Shown: in pieces, positions 1 through 6,773 of the stretch
How the letters are laid out: each line of letters begins with the position of its first letter
Position numbering within the stretch: position 1 is the stretch's first letter
NCBI GenBank assembly: GCA_036524675.1
Contig: DATDBU010000200.1
Location: forward strand, 1 to 7,645
Direction of reading: 5' to 3'
Length of the DNA: 7,645 nucleotides
DNA from: DATDAW01 sp036524675
Lineage (GTDB): Bacteria > Verrucomicrobiota > Verrucomicrobiia > Chthoniobacterales > DASVRZ01
Notes under the pieces: generated by a model
The model's input: the letters and a program-made list of their open reading frames with translations, nothing else
Databases searched by the model: none
Told to the model about the DNA's origin: nothing
Translations under genes and position numbers: made by a program

Positions 1-1
1 C

Positions 2-967
2 CGCTTTCCCCGCGTCGAGGGCTACCGCGTCGAACTCCCCGAGGAACGGCTCACAGCCTCGTTCAACGATGATTCCATTCTCGAACTCACGCCCGACCTC
101 GTCGGCCCCTCAATCACCCGCAACGCCGGAATCATCGGCGAGGGTGTGGACATGAATCTCGAGCACCTGGACGACATGCGGCCCTCCACGCTGCTGTTCC
201 ATATCACCCAGCGCCTACTCTACACCAAATGGCGCGATCCCGGCGAGGAACCCAAGCTTCATCTTTTCGGCCAGCTCAAGCGCGTCACCAAGCAATGGCT
301 GGATACTTGTCTCATCTGCAAGGGTGGCACCTATCCCGCCCTCCTTATGTATCAGGAGCTTGCTGACATGGCCTGCAACCGCATCACCGCCGGTATCACT
401 CACGCCTTCGAAGGCCAACGCCCAATTAAGGTCCTGCTCGATCCTTACAACCCCACAGGCTCCACGGCACATGTCCGCTTCACCACTTCCAAAACCCTGC
501 GCTGGAATACCGGCGGCCCGCCGCCGAAGAACCATGTCAACTGGGTTGTCCTCGACAGCGATTGGGAGGCCGAGTTCTGCCGTGTGGCCGAAGCGCACTC
601 AAAAGTCGTTGCCTACACCAAGAACCACAACCTCGGCCTCGAAGTGCCCTACCGTTATGGCTCCGAGGCCCGCAAATACCTACCCGACTTCATCGTGCTG
701 CTGGACGACGGTCACGGCTCCGACGACCTCCTGCGCCTCGTCGTCGAGATCAAAGGCTACCGCCGCGAGGACGCGAAGGAGAAGAAATCCACCATGGAAA
801 CCTACTGGGTGCCCGGCGTGAATAACCTCAAAACCTACGGCCGCTGGGCCTTCGCCGAGTTCACCGAGATTTACCAAATCGAAGCCGACTTCGCGGCCAA
901 GGTCGAGAGCGAGTTTAACAAGATGATCGAGTCGGCCACTGGCCAGCCAATGCCGCAGGGAGTTTAA
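2..967 (+). CDS. C-terminal part of type III-like restriction helicase-nuclease (partial, 5' end outside window)
   Basis: The reading frame is open from base 2, so the visible 321 residues are the C-terminal part of a longer protein; the internal ATG at 146 is not the real start. The motif YLPDF (Asp codon at 686) followed 20 residues later by VVEIKGY (Glu at 746, Lys at 752) is a PD-(D/E)xK nuclease core. The surrounding text (VAYTKNHNLGLEVPYRYG before it, YWVPGVNNL and GRWAFAEF after it) matches, as I remember them, DEAD/DEAH restriction endonucleases annotated as the BPTD_3080 family. The helicase motor, which would use ATP to translocate or loop DNA, must lie to the left of the window. 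The gene stops two bases before the methyltransferase, as expected for a Res-Mod pair that cleaves unmodified invading DNA. The family name is from memory; the nuclease motif is seen directly. Confidence 0.85.
   Translation, partial: RFPRVEGYRVELPEERLTASFNDDSILELTPDLVGPSITRNAGIIGEGVDMNLEHLDDMRPSTLLFHITQRLLYTKWRDPGEEPKLHLFGQLKRVTKQWLDTCLICKGGTYPALLMYQELADMACNRITAGITHAFEGQRPIKVLLDPYNPTGSTAHVRFTTSKTLRWNTGGPPPKNHVNWVVLDSDWEAEFCRVAEAHSKVVAYTKNHNLGLEVPYRYGSEARKYLPDFIVLLDDGHGSDDLLRLVVEIKGYRREDAKEKKSTMETYWVPGVNNLKTYGRWAFAEFTEIYQIEADFAAKVESEFNKMIESATGQPMPQGV
957..962 (+). promoter_or_regulatory. Ribosome binding site of the methyltransferase gene
   Basis: AGGGAG lies seven bases before the ATG at 970, inside the last codons of the nuclease gene. 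It supports this start and suggests that the two genes are translated from one mRNA. Confidence 0.6.
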
Positions 968-969
968 GA

Positions 970-3696
970 ATGGCGAAGAAACCAAACTCTAAGACTGTCG
1001 AGACGCTCAAGCACGAGGAGGCCAAGCGGAAAAATATTCCTACGGCGGAATTCCAGTCCGTGCTCCAGAAGGAGCAGGAGGCGCCCCGCACGGTGAAGTA
1101 TCACCGCAACACCGACCTCGATCCCCAGCTCGTTTGGCGCGGGAAGGATGAGCAGGATTGGAGCGACCTCGTCGTCCACGCCCCGCCGCTGTACATCCAG
1201 GAAAAGGTTCAACCCAAGGCACTCATTGATGACCTGCTGCGCACTTCGAAAGAGGCGGAGTACGAGGCCGGGATGATCATGCCTGATCTCTTCGCCGACT
1301 TCAATGGCATGCCCCACGGCGTGGATAAGACGGAGTTCTACCGGCATGACCAGAACTGGTCCAATCGCATGGTCCTCGGCGACTCCCTCCAGGTCATGGC
1401 CAGTCTGGCCGAGCGCGAGGGACTACGCGGGCGGGTGCAGTGCATCTACCTCGACCCACCCTACGGCATCAAGTTCAACAGCAACTTTCAGTGGTCCACC
1501 ACTAGCCGAGACGTGAAGGACGGCAAGGCCGACCACATCACCCGCGAGCCGGAGCAAGTTAAAGCCTTCCGCGACACCTGGCGCGACGGCATCCACAGCT
1601 ACCTCACCTACCTCCGCGACCGCCTCACCGTCGCTCGCGATCTCCTCACCGACTCCGGCTCGATCTTCGTGCAGATCGGCGATGAAAATGTCCACCGCGT
1701 CCGCGCGGTGATGGATGAAATCTTTGGTGAAGACAATTTCATCAGCCAAATCACAGTCCGTAAAACTACCAGCGAGGGTAATACTTTGCTGGGTGCGACC
1801 TGCGACTTCGTCCTTTGGTTTGGAAAAAACAAAGATCAGACCAAAGCTCGCACATTGTATGCAGGTCGGAGTGAGGACTCCGAAGGGCGCTACACTTCCG
1901 AGTATTTGGATGGCTCGCTATATCGTTTAGATAACGTGACAAGCTCACGGCCAGCAGGTGAAGGAGATGTGACAAAGTTCCAATGGTTTGGTCAGGAGTT
2001 TAATCCTGGGAAGGGCACCTTTAAGACAAAAGAATCTGGACTGATTCGCTTGGGGAAAGCCGACAGATTTCAGGTGACCAAGAATGGAAAACTGAATTAC
2101 AGGAGATCGCAAAATGACTTTGGATATGGTGCGATGGGTAACCTTTGGGCCGACATTAGTGGTGCCGTCCAAAGCCGATCCGATCCAAAGGTTTATGTAG
2201 TTCAAACTTCAACAACCATCATTGCGCGGTGTCTGTTACTCGCTACCGACCCCGGCGACCTCGTGCTCGACCCAACCTGCGGTTCGGGCACAACCGCCAC
2301 CGTCGCGGAGCAATGGGGCCGCCGCTGGATCACGATTGACACCTCGCGCGTGGCGCTAGCGCTGGCCCGTGCCCGCATCATGGGCGCGCGTTATCCGTTT
2401 TACCTGCTGGCCGATTCCCGCGAAGGCCAGCTTAAGGAAGCCGAAGTCGCCCGCGCCGCGCCGAGTTCCCAGCCCGTGCAGGGGAACATCCGTCACGGCT
2501 TCGTCTATGAGCGCGTGCCGCACATCACGCTCAAGTCCATCGCAAACAACGCGGAGATCGATGTCATCTGGGACCAGTGGCAGGCGAAGCTGGAGCCGTT
2601 GCGCGAGTCGCTGAACGCCGCACTCAAGAAGACCTGGCAGGAGTGGGAGATCCCGCGCGAAGCTGATGCCAAGTGGGCGGACGCAGCGAAAAAGCTGCAC
2701 GCTGACTGGTGGCAGGCCCGCATCGCCCGGCAGCAGGAGATCGACAAATCCATTGCGGCCAAAGCTGAGTTTGAATACCTCTACGACAAGCCCTATGAGG
2801 ACAAGAAGAAGGTCCGAGTGGCAGGCCCATTCACCGTGGAGAGCATAAGTCCCCACCGCGTGCTGGGCGTGGATGAGGACGATGAGTTGATCGATACCCT
2901 GAAGGAAGACAACGCCGAATACGGAGCCAAGCAGTCCTTCCCTCAGATGATCATGGAGAACCTCAAGACAGCCGGCGTGCAGCAGGCGCATAAGGAGGAC
3001 CGGCTCACCTTCACCGCTCTCACCCCGTGGCCCGGCGAGCTGGTCTGCGCCGAAGGCCGGTATCTGGAAGGCGAGACCGAAAAGCGCGCCGCCATCTTCA
3101 TCGGCCCCGAATTCGGAACTGTGCAGCGCGCCGACCTCGTCGCCGCCGCACGGGAAGCGGGCGATGCCGGATTTGATGTGCTGGTCGCCTGCGCCTTCAA
3201 CTACGAGGCGCACGCCACGGAGTTCAACAAGCTGGGACGCATCCCCGTGCTCAAGGCCTGCATGAATGCCGACCTCCACATGGCCGAGGACCTCAAGAAC
3301 ACCGGTAAAGGCAACCTCTTCGTCATCTTCGGCGAGCCGGACATTACGCTCTTCACGGAGAAGGACGGCAAACTCCGCGTCAAGGTGAACGGCGTGGACG
3401 TCTTCCACCCTCAGACCGGCGAAGTCCGCAGCGACGGAGCCGACGGCATCGCCTGCTGGTTCATCGATACTGACTACAACGAAGAAAGCTTCTTCGTCCG
3501 CCACGCCTACTTCCTCGGCACAAATGACCCCTACAGCGCCCTCAAAACCACACTCAAGGCCGAGATCAACAAAGAAGCCTGGGCCACCCTCAACAGCGAT
3601 TCGTCGCGGCAATTCGAAAAGCCGAAGTCCGGGAGGATCGCCGTGAAGGTCATCAACCACCTCGGCGATGAGGTGATGAAGGTGTTTCGCATATGA
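970..3696 (+). CDS. Site-specific DNA adenine methyltransferase, type III Mod-like (beta class)
   Basis: A 908-residue DNA N6-adenine methyltransferase. Catalytic motif IV is DPPYG at residues 162-166, and the S-adenosylmethionine-binding motif I is DPTCGSGTT at about 434-442. Motif IV before motif I, with the target recognition region between them, is the beta-class order found in type III Mod proteins. FVQIGDENVH (about 233-242) is the usual conserved stretch after motif IV. The C-terminal 430 or so residues are extra compared with typical type III Mod proteins; this half ends with a conserved-looking block (GNLFVIFGEPD, ACWFIDTDYN, SFFVRHAYF, IAVKVINHLGDEVMKV) that I recall from methyltransferases paired with this kind of nuclease. 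It should methylate the site recognised by the complex and supply its specificity. Its stop overlaps the next start by ATGA. Residues of about 256-422 have a different base composition from the flanks, although the frame is intact. The target sequence cannot be read from the protein. Confidence 0.93.
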   Translation: MAKKPNSKTVETLKHEEAKRKNIPTAEFQSVLQKEQEAPRTVKYHRNTDLDPQLVWRGKDEQDWSDLVVHAPPLYIQEKVQPKALIDDLLRTSKEAEYEAGMIMPDLFADFNGMPHGVDKTEFYRHDQNWSNRMVLGDSLQVMASLAEREGLRGRVQCIYLDPPYGIKFNSNFQWSTTSRDVKDGKADHITREPEQVKAFRDTWRDGIHSYLTYLRDRLTVARDLLTDSGSIFVQIGDENVHRVRAVMDEIFGEDNFISQITVRKTTSEGNTLLGATCDFVLWFGKNKDQTKARTLYAGRSEDSEGRYTSEYLDGSLYRLDNVTSSRPAGEGDVTKFQWFGQEFNPGKGTFKTKESGLIRLGKADRFQVTKNGKLNYRRSQNDFGYGAMGNLWADISGAVQSRSDPKVYVVQTSTTIIARCLLLATDPGDLVLDPTCGSGTTATVAEQWGRRWITIDTSRVALALARARIMGARYPFYLLADSREGQLKEAEVARAAPSSQPVQGNIRHGFVYERVPHITLKSIANNAEIDVIWDQWQAKLEPLRESLNAALKKTWQEWEIPREADAKWADAAKKLHADWWQARIARQQEIDKSIAAKAEFEYLYDKPYEDKKKVRVAGPFTVESISPHRVLGVDEDDELIDTLKEDNAEYGAKQSFPQMIMENLKTAGVQQAHKEDRLTFTALTPWPGELVCAEGRYLEGETEKRAAIFIGPEFGTVQRADLVAAAREAGDAGFDVLVACAFNYEAHATEFNKLGRIPVLKACMNADLHMAEDLKNTGKGNLFVIFGEPDITLFTEKDGKLRVKVNGVDVFHPQTGEVRSDGADGIACWFIDTDYNEESFFVRHAYFLGTNDPYSALKTTLKAEINKEAWATLNSDSSRQFEKPKSGRIAVKVINHLGDEVMKVFRI
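1735..2235 (+). other. AT-rich insert in the methyltransferase gene covering the target recognition domain
   Basis: Hand counts of 60-base blocks give 39 G+C at 1561-1620, 25 at 1801-1860, 28 at 2101-2160 and 41 at 2281-2340. Codons in the middle often end in A or T (ttg, tta, cta, cgt, tat), unlike the C/G-ending codons on both sides. The block falls between motif IV and motif I, where beta-class enzymes read their DNA target. The likely reading is that the recognition domain was exchanged by recombination between conserved flanks. The edges are approximate. Confidence 0.55.
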
Positions 3697-4025
3697 GCAA
3701 GACCGATCTAACAATCGACCGGTTTCTCAACACGGTGAAAGCAGACGGAATGTCAAGTCCAGCCGGAATGCATTGGCAAAGGTTTTACGAGTTCCTTCGA
3801 GCGAAGAAACAGATAGGCTGGAACGACCCGCCCTTGCCTTTGATTCTTGCCGCGTCCGGCGAGTCAGACGGCTCCAAACATAGACGTTTGTCCAACCAGC
3901 TCGAATGGGCTCTCGAAAACGGATGTCGAGATGAGGCGATCCGCTACTTGCAAGATATGACTGTCGAACAGTGGAACTCGTGTCCTCTGGAGCGGTGGGA
4001 ACAAGATAGCTACTGGTCGCCTTGA
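3693..4025 (+). CDS. Small protein of unknown function in the restriction operon
   Basis: A 110-residue soluble protein that I do not recognise. The start overlaps the methyltransferase stop (ATGA), with an AAGG about ten bases upstream, so it is probably translationally coupled and part of the operon. It has no signal peptide or membrane segment. It is rich in tryptophan and charged residues, and its second half (LSNQLEWALENG, EAIRYLQDM, VEQWNSCPLERWEQ) looks helical. Base use is more mixed than in the two genes before it, closer to the helicase fragment that follows. Position and size would allow an adaptor for the helicase or an antitoxin for its RelE-like domain, but no motif supports either. 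That it is a gene rests on the tight packing and the clean frame. Confidence 0.72.
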   Translation: MSKTDLTIDRFLNTVKADGMSSPAGMHWQRFYEFLRAKKQIGWNDPPLPLILAASGESDGSKHRRLSNQLEWALENGCRDEAIRYLQDMTVEQWNSCPLERWEQDSYWSP

Positions 4026-4035
4026 TGAGATGCTG

Positions 4036-4521
4036 ATGGAATTCCTCATCGCAGACACCTTTACCGATAGTCTCGCCCGATTGACCGGCGATGAGCAAAA
4101 GGCCGTCAAGATGACAGCCTTTGATCTACAGCTCAATCCGGTCAATCCTGGAATGAGTTTTCACAAGCTCGACAAAGCCCAAGACAAGAATTTTTGGTCG
4201 GTGCGGGTCAACCGCGACATTCGTCTGATCATTCACAAAGGTCACGCGAGTCTTTTGCTGTGTTACGTGAACCATCACGACAAGGCTTACGATTGGGCCA
4301 AACGACGGAAACTGCAGACCCATCCGAAGACCGGAGCCGCACAGTTAGTGGAAATTCGGGAGACCGTGCAGGAGGTTATAGTGCCGACATATAAGGTAGT
4401 GGCGACGAAGCCGCCGCTCTTCACAGAGTTTTCCGACGACGAGTTGCTGGGTCATGGAGTACCTGCCGAGTGGCTGAACGACGTTCGATCGGCGACCGAG
4501 GACACTCTTCTAGGGCCTTAA
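4036..4521 (+). CDS. Truncated UvrD-type helicase: RelE/ParE-like N-terminal domain only
   Basis: A 161-residue remnant. Residues of about 41-91 have the RelE/ParE toxin-fold pattern: FHKLD, then FWSVRVNRDIRLIIHK (53-68), a hydrophobic strand, and CYVNHHDKAYDWAKRR (76-91). The order and wording match, from memory, the first part of UvrD/PcrA-like superfamily I helicases that carry this domain ahead of the ATPase; the later piece (DDELLGHGVPAEWLNDVRSATEDTLL) is their usual linker. Such helicases run to several hundred more residues; here the match ends at Leu-Leu-Gly and a stop follows within two codons, just where the insertion sequence begins. The motor is therefore missing. I chose the ATG at 4036 over 4030 because family members, as I recall them, begin MEFLIADTFT; neither start has a strong ribosome site. 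The remnant may still fold as a separate RelE-like domain. Toxicity is unproven. Confidence 0.75.
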   Translation: MEFLIADTFTDSLARLTGDEQKAVKMTAFDLQLNPVNPGMSFHKLDKAQDKNFWSVRVNRDIRLIIHKGHASLLLCYVNHHDKAYDWAKRRKLQTHPKTGAAQLVEIRETVQEVIVPTYKVVATKPPLFTEFSDDELLGHGVPAEWLNDVRSATEDTLLGP

Positions 4522-4557
4522 AGAAGCGTGATTTGAATCGAAGGCACGAGGCAAAAG

Positions 4558-4635
4558 ACTCGAAATGCCCTTAAATCCTTGGTTTGATGGCGGTGACTAA
4601 ACCCAAGCCATCCAAAGAGAAAGGTCATTTCGAGT
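4558..4635 (+). promoter_or_regulatory. Inverted repeat upstream of and overlapping the transposase start
   Basis: ACTCGAAATGCCCTT (4558-4572) pairs with AAGGTCATTTCGAGT (4621-4635) at 14 of 15 positions. The loop of 48 bases holds further short complementary pieces (cttggttt / aaacccaag). The right arm ends inside the GTG start codon and its left edge lies next to the ribosome site GAGAAAGG (4617-4624). In RNA this hairpin would hide the start, which could damp transposase synthesis or block read-through transcripts from the disrupted operon. The pairing is seen; the role is inferred. Confidence 0.45.
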
Positions 4636-6145
4636 GAGGAAAAACTACTCTAAGATCCTGCGGAATCGCAAGCGCCGAATTCGACGTCGCTTGGACCCCG
4701 AGCGGCGGTGGAGCGATCAGGCGGAGCCGATCATGAAGGCCAGCAATATTCACTATGAGATGGCCGAGAAAGCCAGGTCGGTGAACTGCGGGGGCATCGG
4801 CGCGATTCATCTGATGGTCAACAAACTGGGGCTGCGGCAAGAGATCGATTCTCGGCTGCATCTGCTCAAGAAGCACTTGCCCTATCATGAGAGCGACCAT
4901 GTGTTGAATTTGACTTACAACGCGCTTCTGGAGGGAGTGCGCCTGGAGGATATTGAGCTCAGGCGCAATGATGAGGCCTTCCTCGATGGGTTGGGCGCGC
5001 AGCGCATTCCGGACCCGACCACCAGCGGAGACTTCACCCGTCGCTTCGAGCAGGACGATATCCTCGAACTCATGGAGATCACCAACTCCGTGCGGCAACG
5101 GGTTTGGAATCAACAGCCCGGAGGCTTTTTCAAAGAGGCCCTTATCGATATCGACGGCACGATTGCGCCGACTTTCGGGCAATGCAAAGGCGGCATGGCT
5201 CTTTCTTACAAAGGGATTTGGGGTTACGCCCCGCTGGTGATCTCCTTGGCCAACACCAGCGAAGTGCTCTATCTGATCAATCGGCCCGGCAATGTCGTGA
5301 GCCACGAGGGCTGCGTGCCTTGGATCGATCGGGCTATCAAACTGGTAGCGCCACATGCCGGAGAGATCACCTTGCGCGGAGACACCGACTTTACCTTGAC
5401 CGGAGAATTGGACCGGTGGGATGGGCAAGGAGTCAAATTCATTTTCGGAATGGATGCCCATCGCAAGGTGGTGAACTTGGCCGAAGCCTTGCCGGAAGAG
5501 GCGTGGAGGCCTCTTGAGCGGCTTCCACGCTATGAAATTGCCACCGCTGCGCGACGCAAGCCCGAGCGAGTCAAAGAAAGCATGGTGCGTTTCAAGGGCT
5601 ATGAGAACAAGGTGCTCAGAGGGGAGGATATTGCCGACATTGATTATCAGCCCCTCAAATGCTCTCGGCCCTATCGGCTCATCATCGTGCGCAAGAACAT
5701 CAGCGTGCAAAAGGGCGAGCAAGTCCTCTTCGATGAGATCCGTTACCTTTTCTATATCAGTAACCGGCTCGATTACACCGGCGAGCAAATCGTCAGTCTG
5801 GCCAATGGACGCTGCAATCAGGAGAACGTGATCGAGCAGCTTAAAAACGGCGTCAATGCCATGCGCATGCCGGTGGCTGATTTGCTCAGCAACTGGGCCT
5901 ACATGGTCATGACCTCCTTGGCCTGGAATCTGAAGGCGTGGTTCGGGCTGCTCCTCCCCAATGGTCAACGAGGAGCAGAGTTGATCAAGATGGAGTTCCG
6001 GCGCTTTTTACAGGCCATCGTTTTGTTGCCGGCCCAGATCGTGCGCACGGGCAGACGTGTCATCTACCGCATCATGAGCTATAACCGGTGGCTCAAGGAT
6101 CTCTTCGCAGCCTGGGGGCACCTGCGCCGGCTCTGTGCTACTTAG
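4634..6145 (+). CDS. IS1380-family transposase
   Basis: A 503-residue DDE transposase, full length for the IS1380 family and without frameshifts. The acidic triad is visible: Asp in IDIDGT (residue 172 or 174), Asp in RGDTDFTL (250 or 252) and Glu in CNQENVIEQLKNG (397). The N-terminus is basic (RKNY, then NRKRRIRRRLD), as expected for DNA binding, and YHESDHVLNLTYN and PDPTTSGDFTRRF are family blocks. The GTG at 4634 is chosen because an in-frame stop (4598-4600) comes first with no ATG between, and because relatives I remember begin MRKNY; GAGAAAGG precedes it by nine bases. The enzyme would cut and rejoin the ends of the element. The intact frame suggests a recent or still active copy. A long open frame on the opposite strand is only its shadow. 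Confidence 0.95.
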   Translation: MRKNYSKILRNRKRRIRRRLDPERRWSDQAEPIMKASNIHYEMAEKARSVNCGGIGAIHLMVNKLGLRQEIDSRLHLLKKHLPYHESDHVLNLTYNALLEGVRLEDIELRRNDEAFLDGLGAQRIPDPTTSGDFTRRFEQDDILELMEITNSVRQRVWNQQPGGFFKEALIDIDGTIAPTFGQCKGGMALSYKGIWGYAPLVISLANTSEVLYLINRPGNVVSHEGCVPWIDRAIKLVAPHAGEITLRGDTDFTLTGELDRWDGQGVKFIFGMDAHRKVVNLAEALPEEAWRPLERLPRYEIATAARRKPERVKESMVRFKGYENKVLRGEDIADIDYQPLKCSRPYRLIIVRKNISVQKGEQVLFDEIRYLFYISNRLDYTGEQIVSLANGRCNQENVIEQLKNGVNAMRMPVADLLSNWAYMVMTSLAWNLKAWFGLLLPNGQRGAELIKMEFRRFLQAIVLLPAQIVRTGRRVIYRIMSYNRWLKDLFAAWGHLRRLCAT

Positions 6146-6415
6146 CAAAGTAAAACGATCCAGATCCGCACCACAACTCCTGTCAGCACGAGGCGAACTC
6201 TGCTCCGATACCGCCACAAGCCGCTTCTCCGGCACGATGCCCAGCGCCGAAACTCGAATTCGAATCCCTTACGCTGCAGTACCGTGCGCTTCGGTAACAA
6301 CAATCGCCCTCGAAGATCTCGAAAAAGACGACCCACGCGTCGCCGGCGCGCTTCCAGCCGGTTTTTCGCTTATTTTGGGACTAGGATGATTTTCTTCTGA
6401 AAGGATCCGTCCCTT
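6146..6415. other. Non-coding stretch after the transposase
   Basis: I see no gene on either strand here. It has restriction-site-like short palindromes (gaattcgaa near 6255, agatct near 6315) and a CG-rich block with ccggc/gccgg repeats near 6350. It would be the inner right flank of the IS if the proposed right end at 6380 is correct; otherwise it is intergenic DNA. The style resembles the dispersed non-coding repeats of some Verrucomicrobiota, but that is an impression only. Confidence 0.4.
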
Positions 6416-6417
6416 TT
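6400..6417 (+). terminator. Short hairpin followed by T residues (weak terminator candidate)
   Basis: AAAGG (6400-6404) and CCTTT (6412-6416) are complementary around a seven-base loop and the right arm ends in four T. The stem is short, so termination is doubtful. It also lies just beyond the stop of the broken minus-strand gene and could serve either side. Confidence 0.2.
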
Positions 6418-6755
6418 ACGTGTCGGAAGAAGCTTCGTCGCGCTCTGAAACCTCTCGACGTCGAGAGGTTGCGTCGTCGCGCTGCGCGTCGCCGGGCAAA
6501 CGGAATCGCTCCGCGACCTCCGGCGTCACGATGTTGTCCGGAATCCGTTCTCCCGCTGCGAAGAGACCGTGTTCCCGTAAAAAGATGGGAACGCTGTGGC
6601 GTCTCGGCATGGCGCGGCGTCCTAGCAGCTCGCGCGAGCTCGGGCAAGTATTGAGCAACAAACTTGTCGTGCTCGCTGGCTTGCAGTTGCGCCAGAAGCT
6701 GCTCCACCGTCCGTTGAACTTCGGTCAACTTCCCGATGAACGTCGCTCGGTTCAT
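6416..6755 (-). pseudogene. Small gene of unknown function, apparently frameshifted
   Basis: Reading leftwards on the minus strand, an ATG at 6755 opens a frame with good codon use and a helical N-terminus (MNRATFIGKLTEVQRT, QLLAQLQASEHDKFVAQYLPELARA). Near 6620-6635 sensible protein jumps to another frame, which continues with HSVPIFLREHGLFAAGERI and PDNIVTPEVAERFRLPGD and stops at 6416. Past the jump the first frame turns into arginine-rich text typical of a shadow. Joined, the two halves make a protein of about 110 residues. A single inserted or deleted base explains this; a sequencing error would too. I do not know the family. The ending (about 6416-6480) contains a perfect palindrome and may have been altered by it. 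No good ribosome site precedes the ATG. Confidence 0.42.
6449..6470. repeat. 22-bp perfect palindrome
   Basis: AACCTCTCGAC (6449-6459) is followed without a spacer by its exact reverse complement (6460-6470). It lies in the tail of the broken minus-strand gene. It could form a cruciform, be a protein-binding site, or be part of a small dispersed repeat. Confidence 0.65.
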
Positions 6756-6757
6756 TA

Positions 6758-6773
6758 TCGTGTAATATCACGA
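6758..6773. promoter_or_regulatory. Possible operator upstream of the minus-strand small gene
   Basis: TCGTG and CACGA form a perfect inverted repeat with a six-base AT-only spacer (TAATAT). It ends two bases before the ATG at 6755. The shape suits a dimeric repressor site, but five-base arms are short and can arise by chance. Confidence 0.22.

Larger units (their letters stand above)
4515..6380 (+). mobile_element. IS1380-family insertion sequence (ends tentative)
   Basis: The element is defined by its intact transposase gene. A candidate left end starts with GCCTTAAAGAAGCG at 4515 and a candidate right end finishes with CGCTTATTTTGGGA at 6380; as inverted repeats these agree at 10 of 14 positions, and without the outermost base both begin CC, as I remember for this family. 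Both are flanked by CTAGG (4510-4514 and 6381-6385), a possible 5-bp target duplication. The left end fits the point where helicase homology stops. The right end is less sure: it leaves about 235 non-coding bases after the transposase, and the helicase gene does not resume beyond it. Confidence 0.5.

Noticed and set aside
146..967. Start of the nuclease gene at the ATG at 146
   Set aside because: The same frame is open and continues sensible protein back to base 2, so the gene begins before the window.
2356..3714. Open frame of 452 codons on the minus strand
   Set aside because: It lies opposite the C-terminal half of the methyltransferase and exists because C/G-ending codons rarely give stops on the other strand. 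It contains no family pattern.
4625..5968. Open frame of 447 codons on the minus strand
   Set aside because: It is the antisense shadow of the transposase gene; the sense strand carries a complete known protein with its catalytic triad.
6135..6389. Plus-strand frame of 84 codons after the transposase
   Set aside because: It begins inside the transposase end, lacks a ribosome site and shows no recognisable domain; treated as non-coding.
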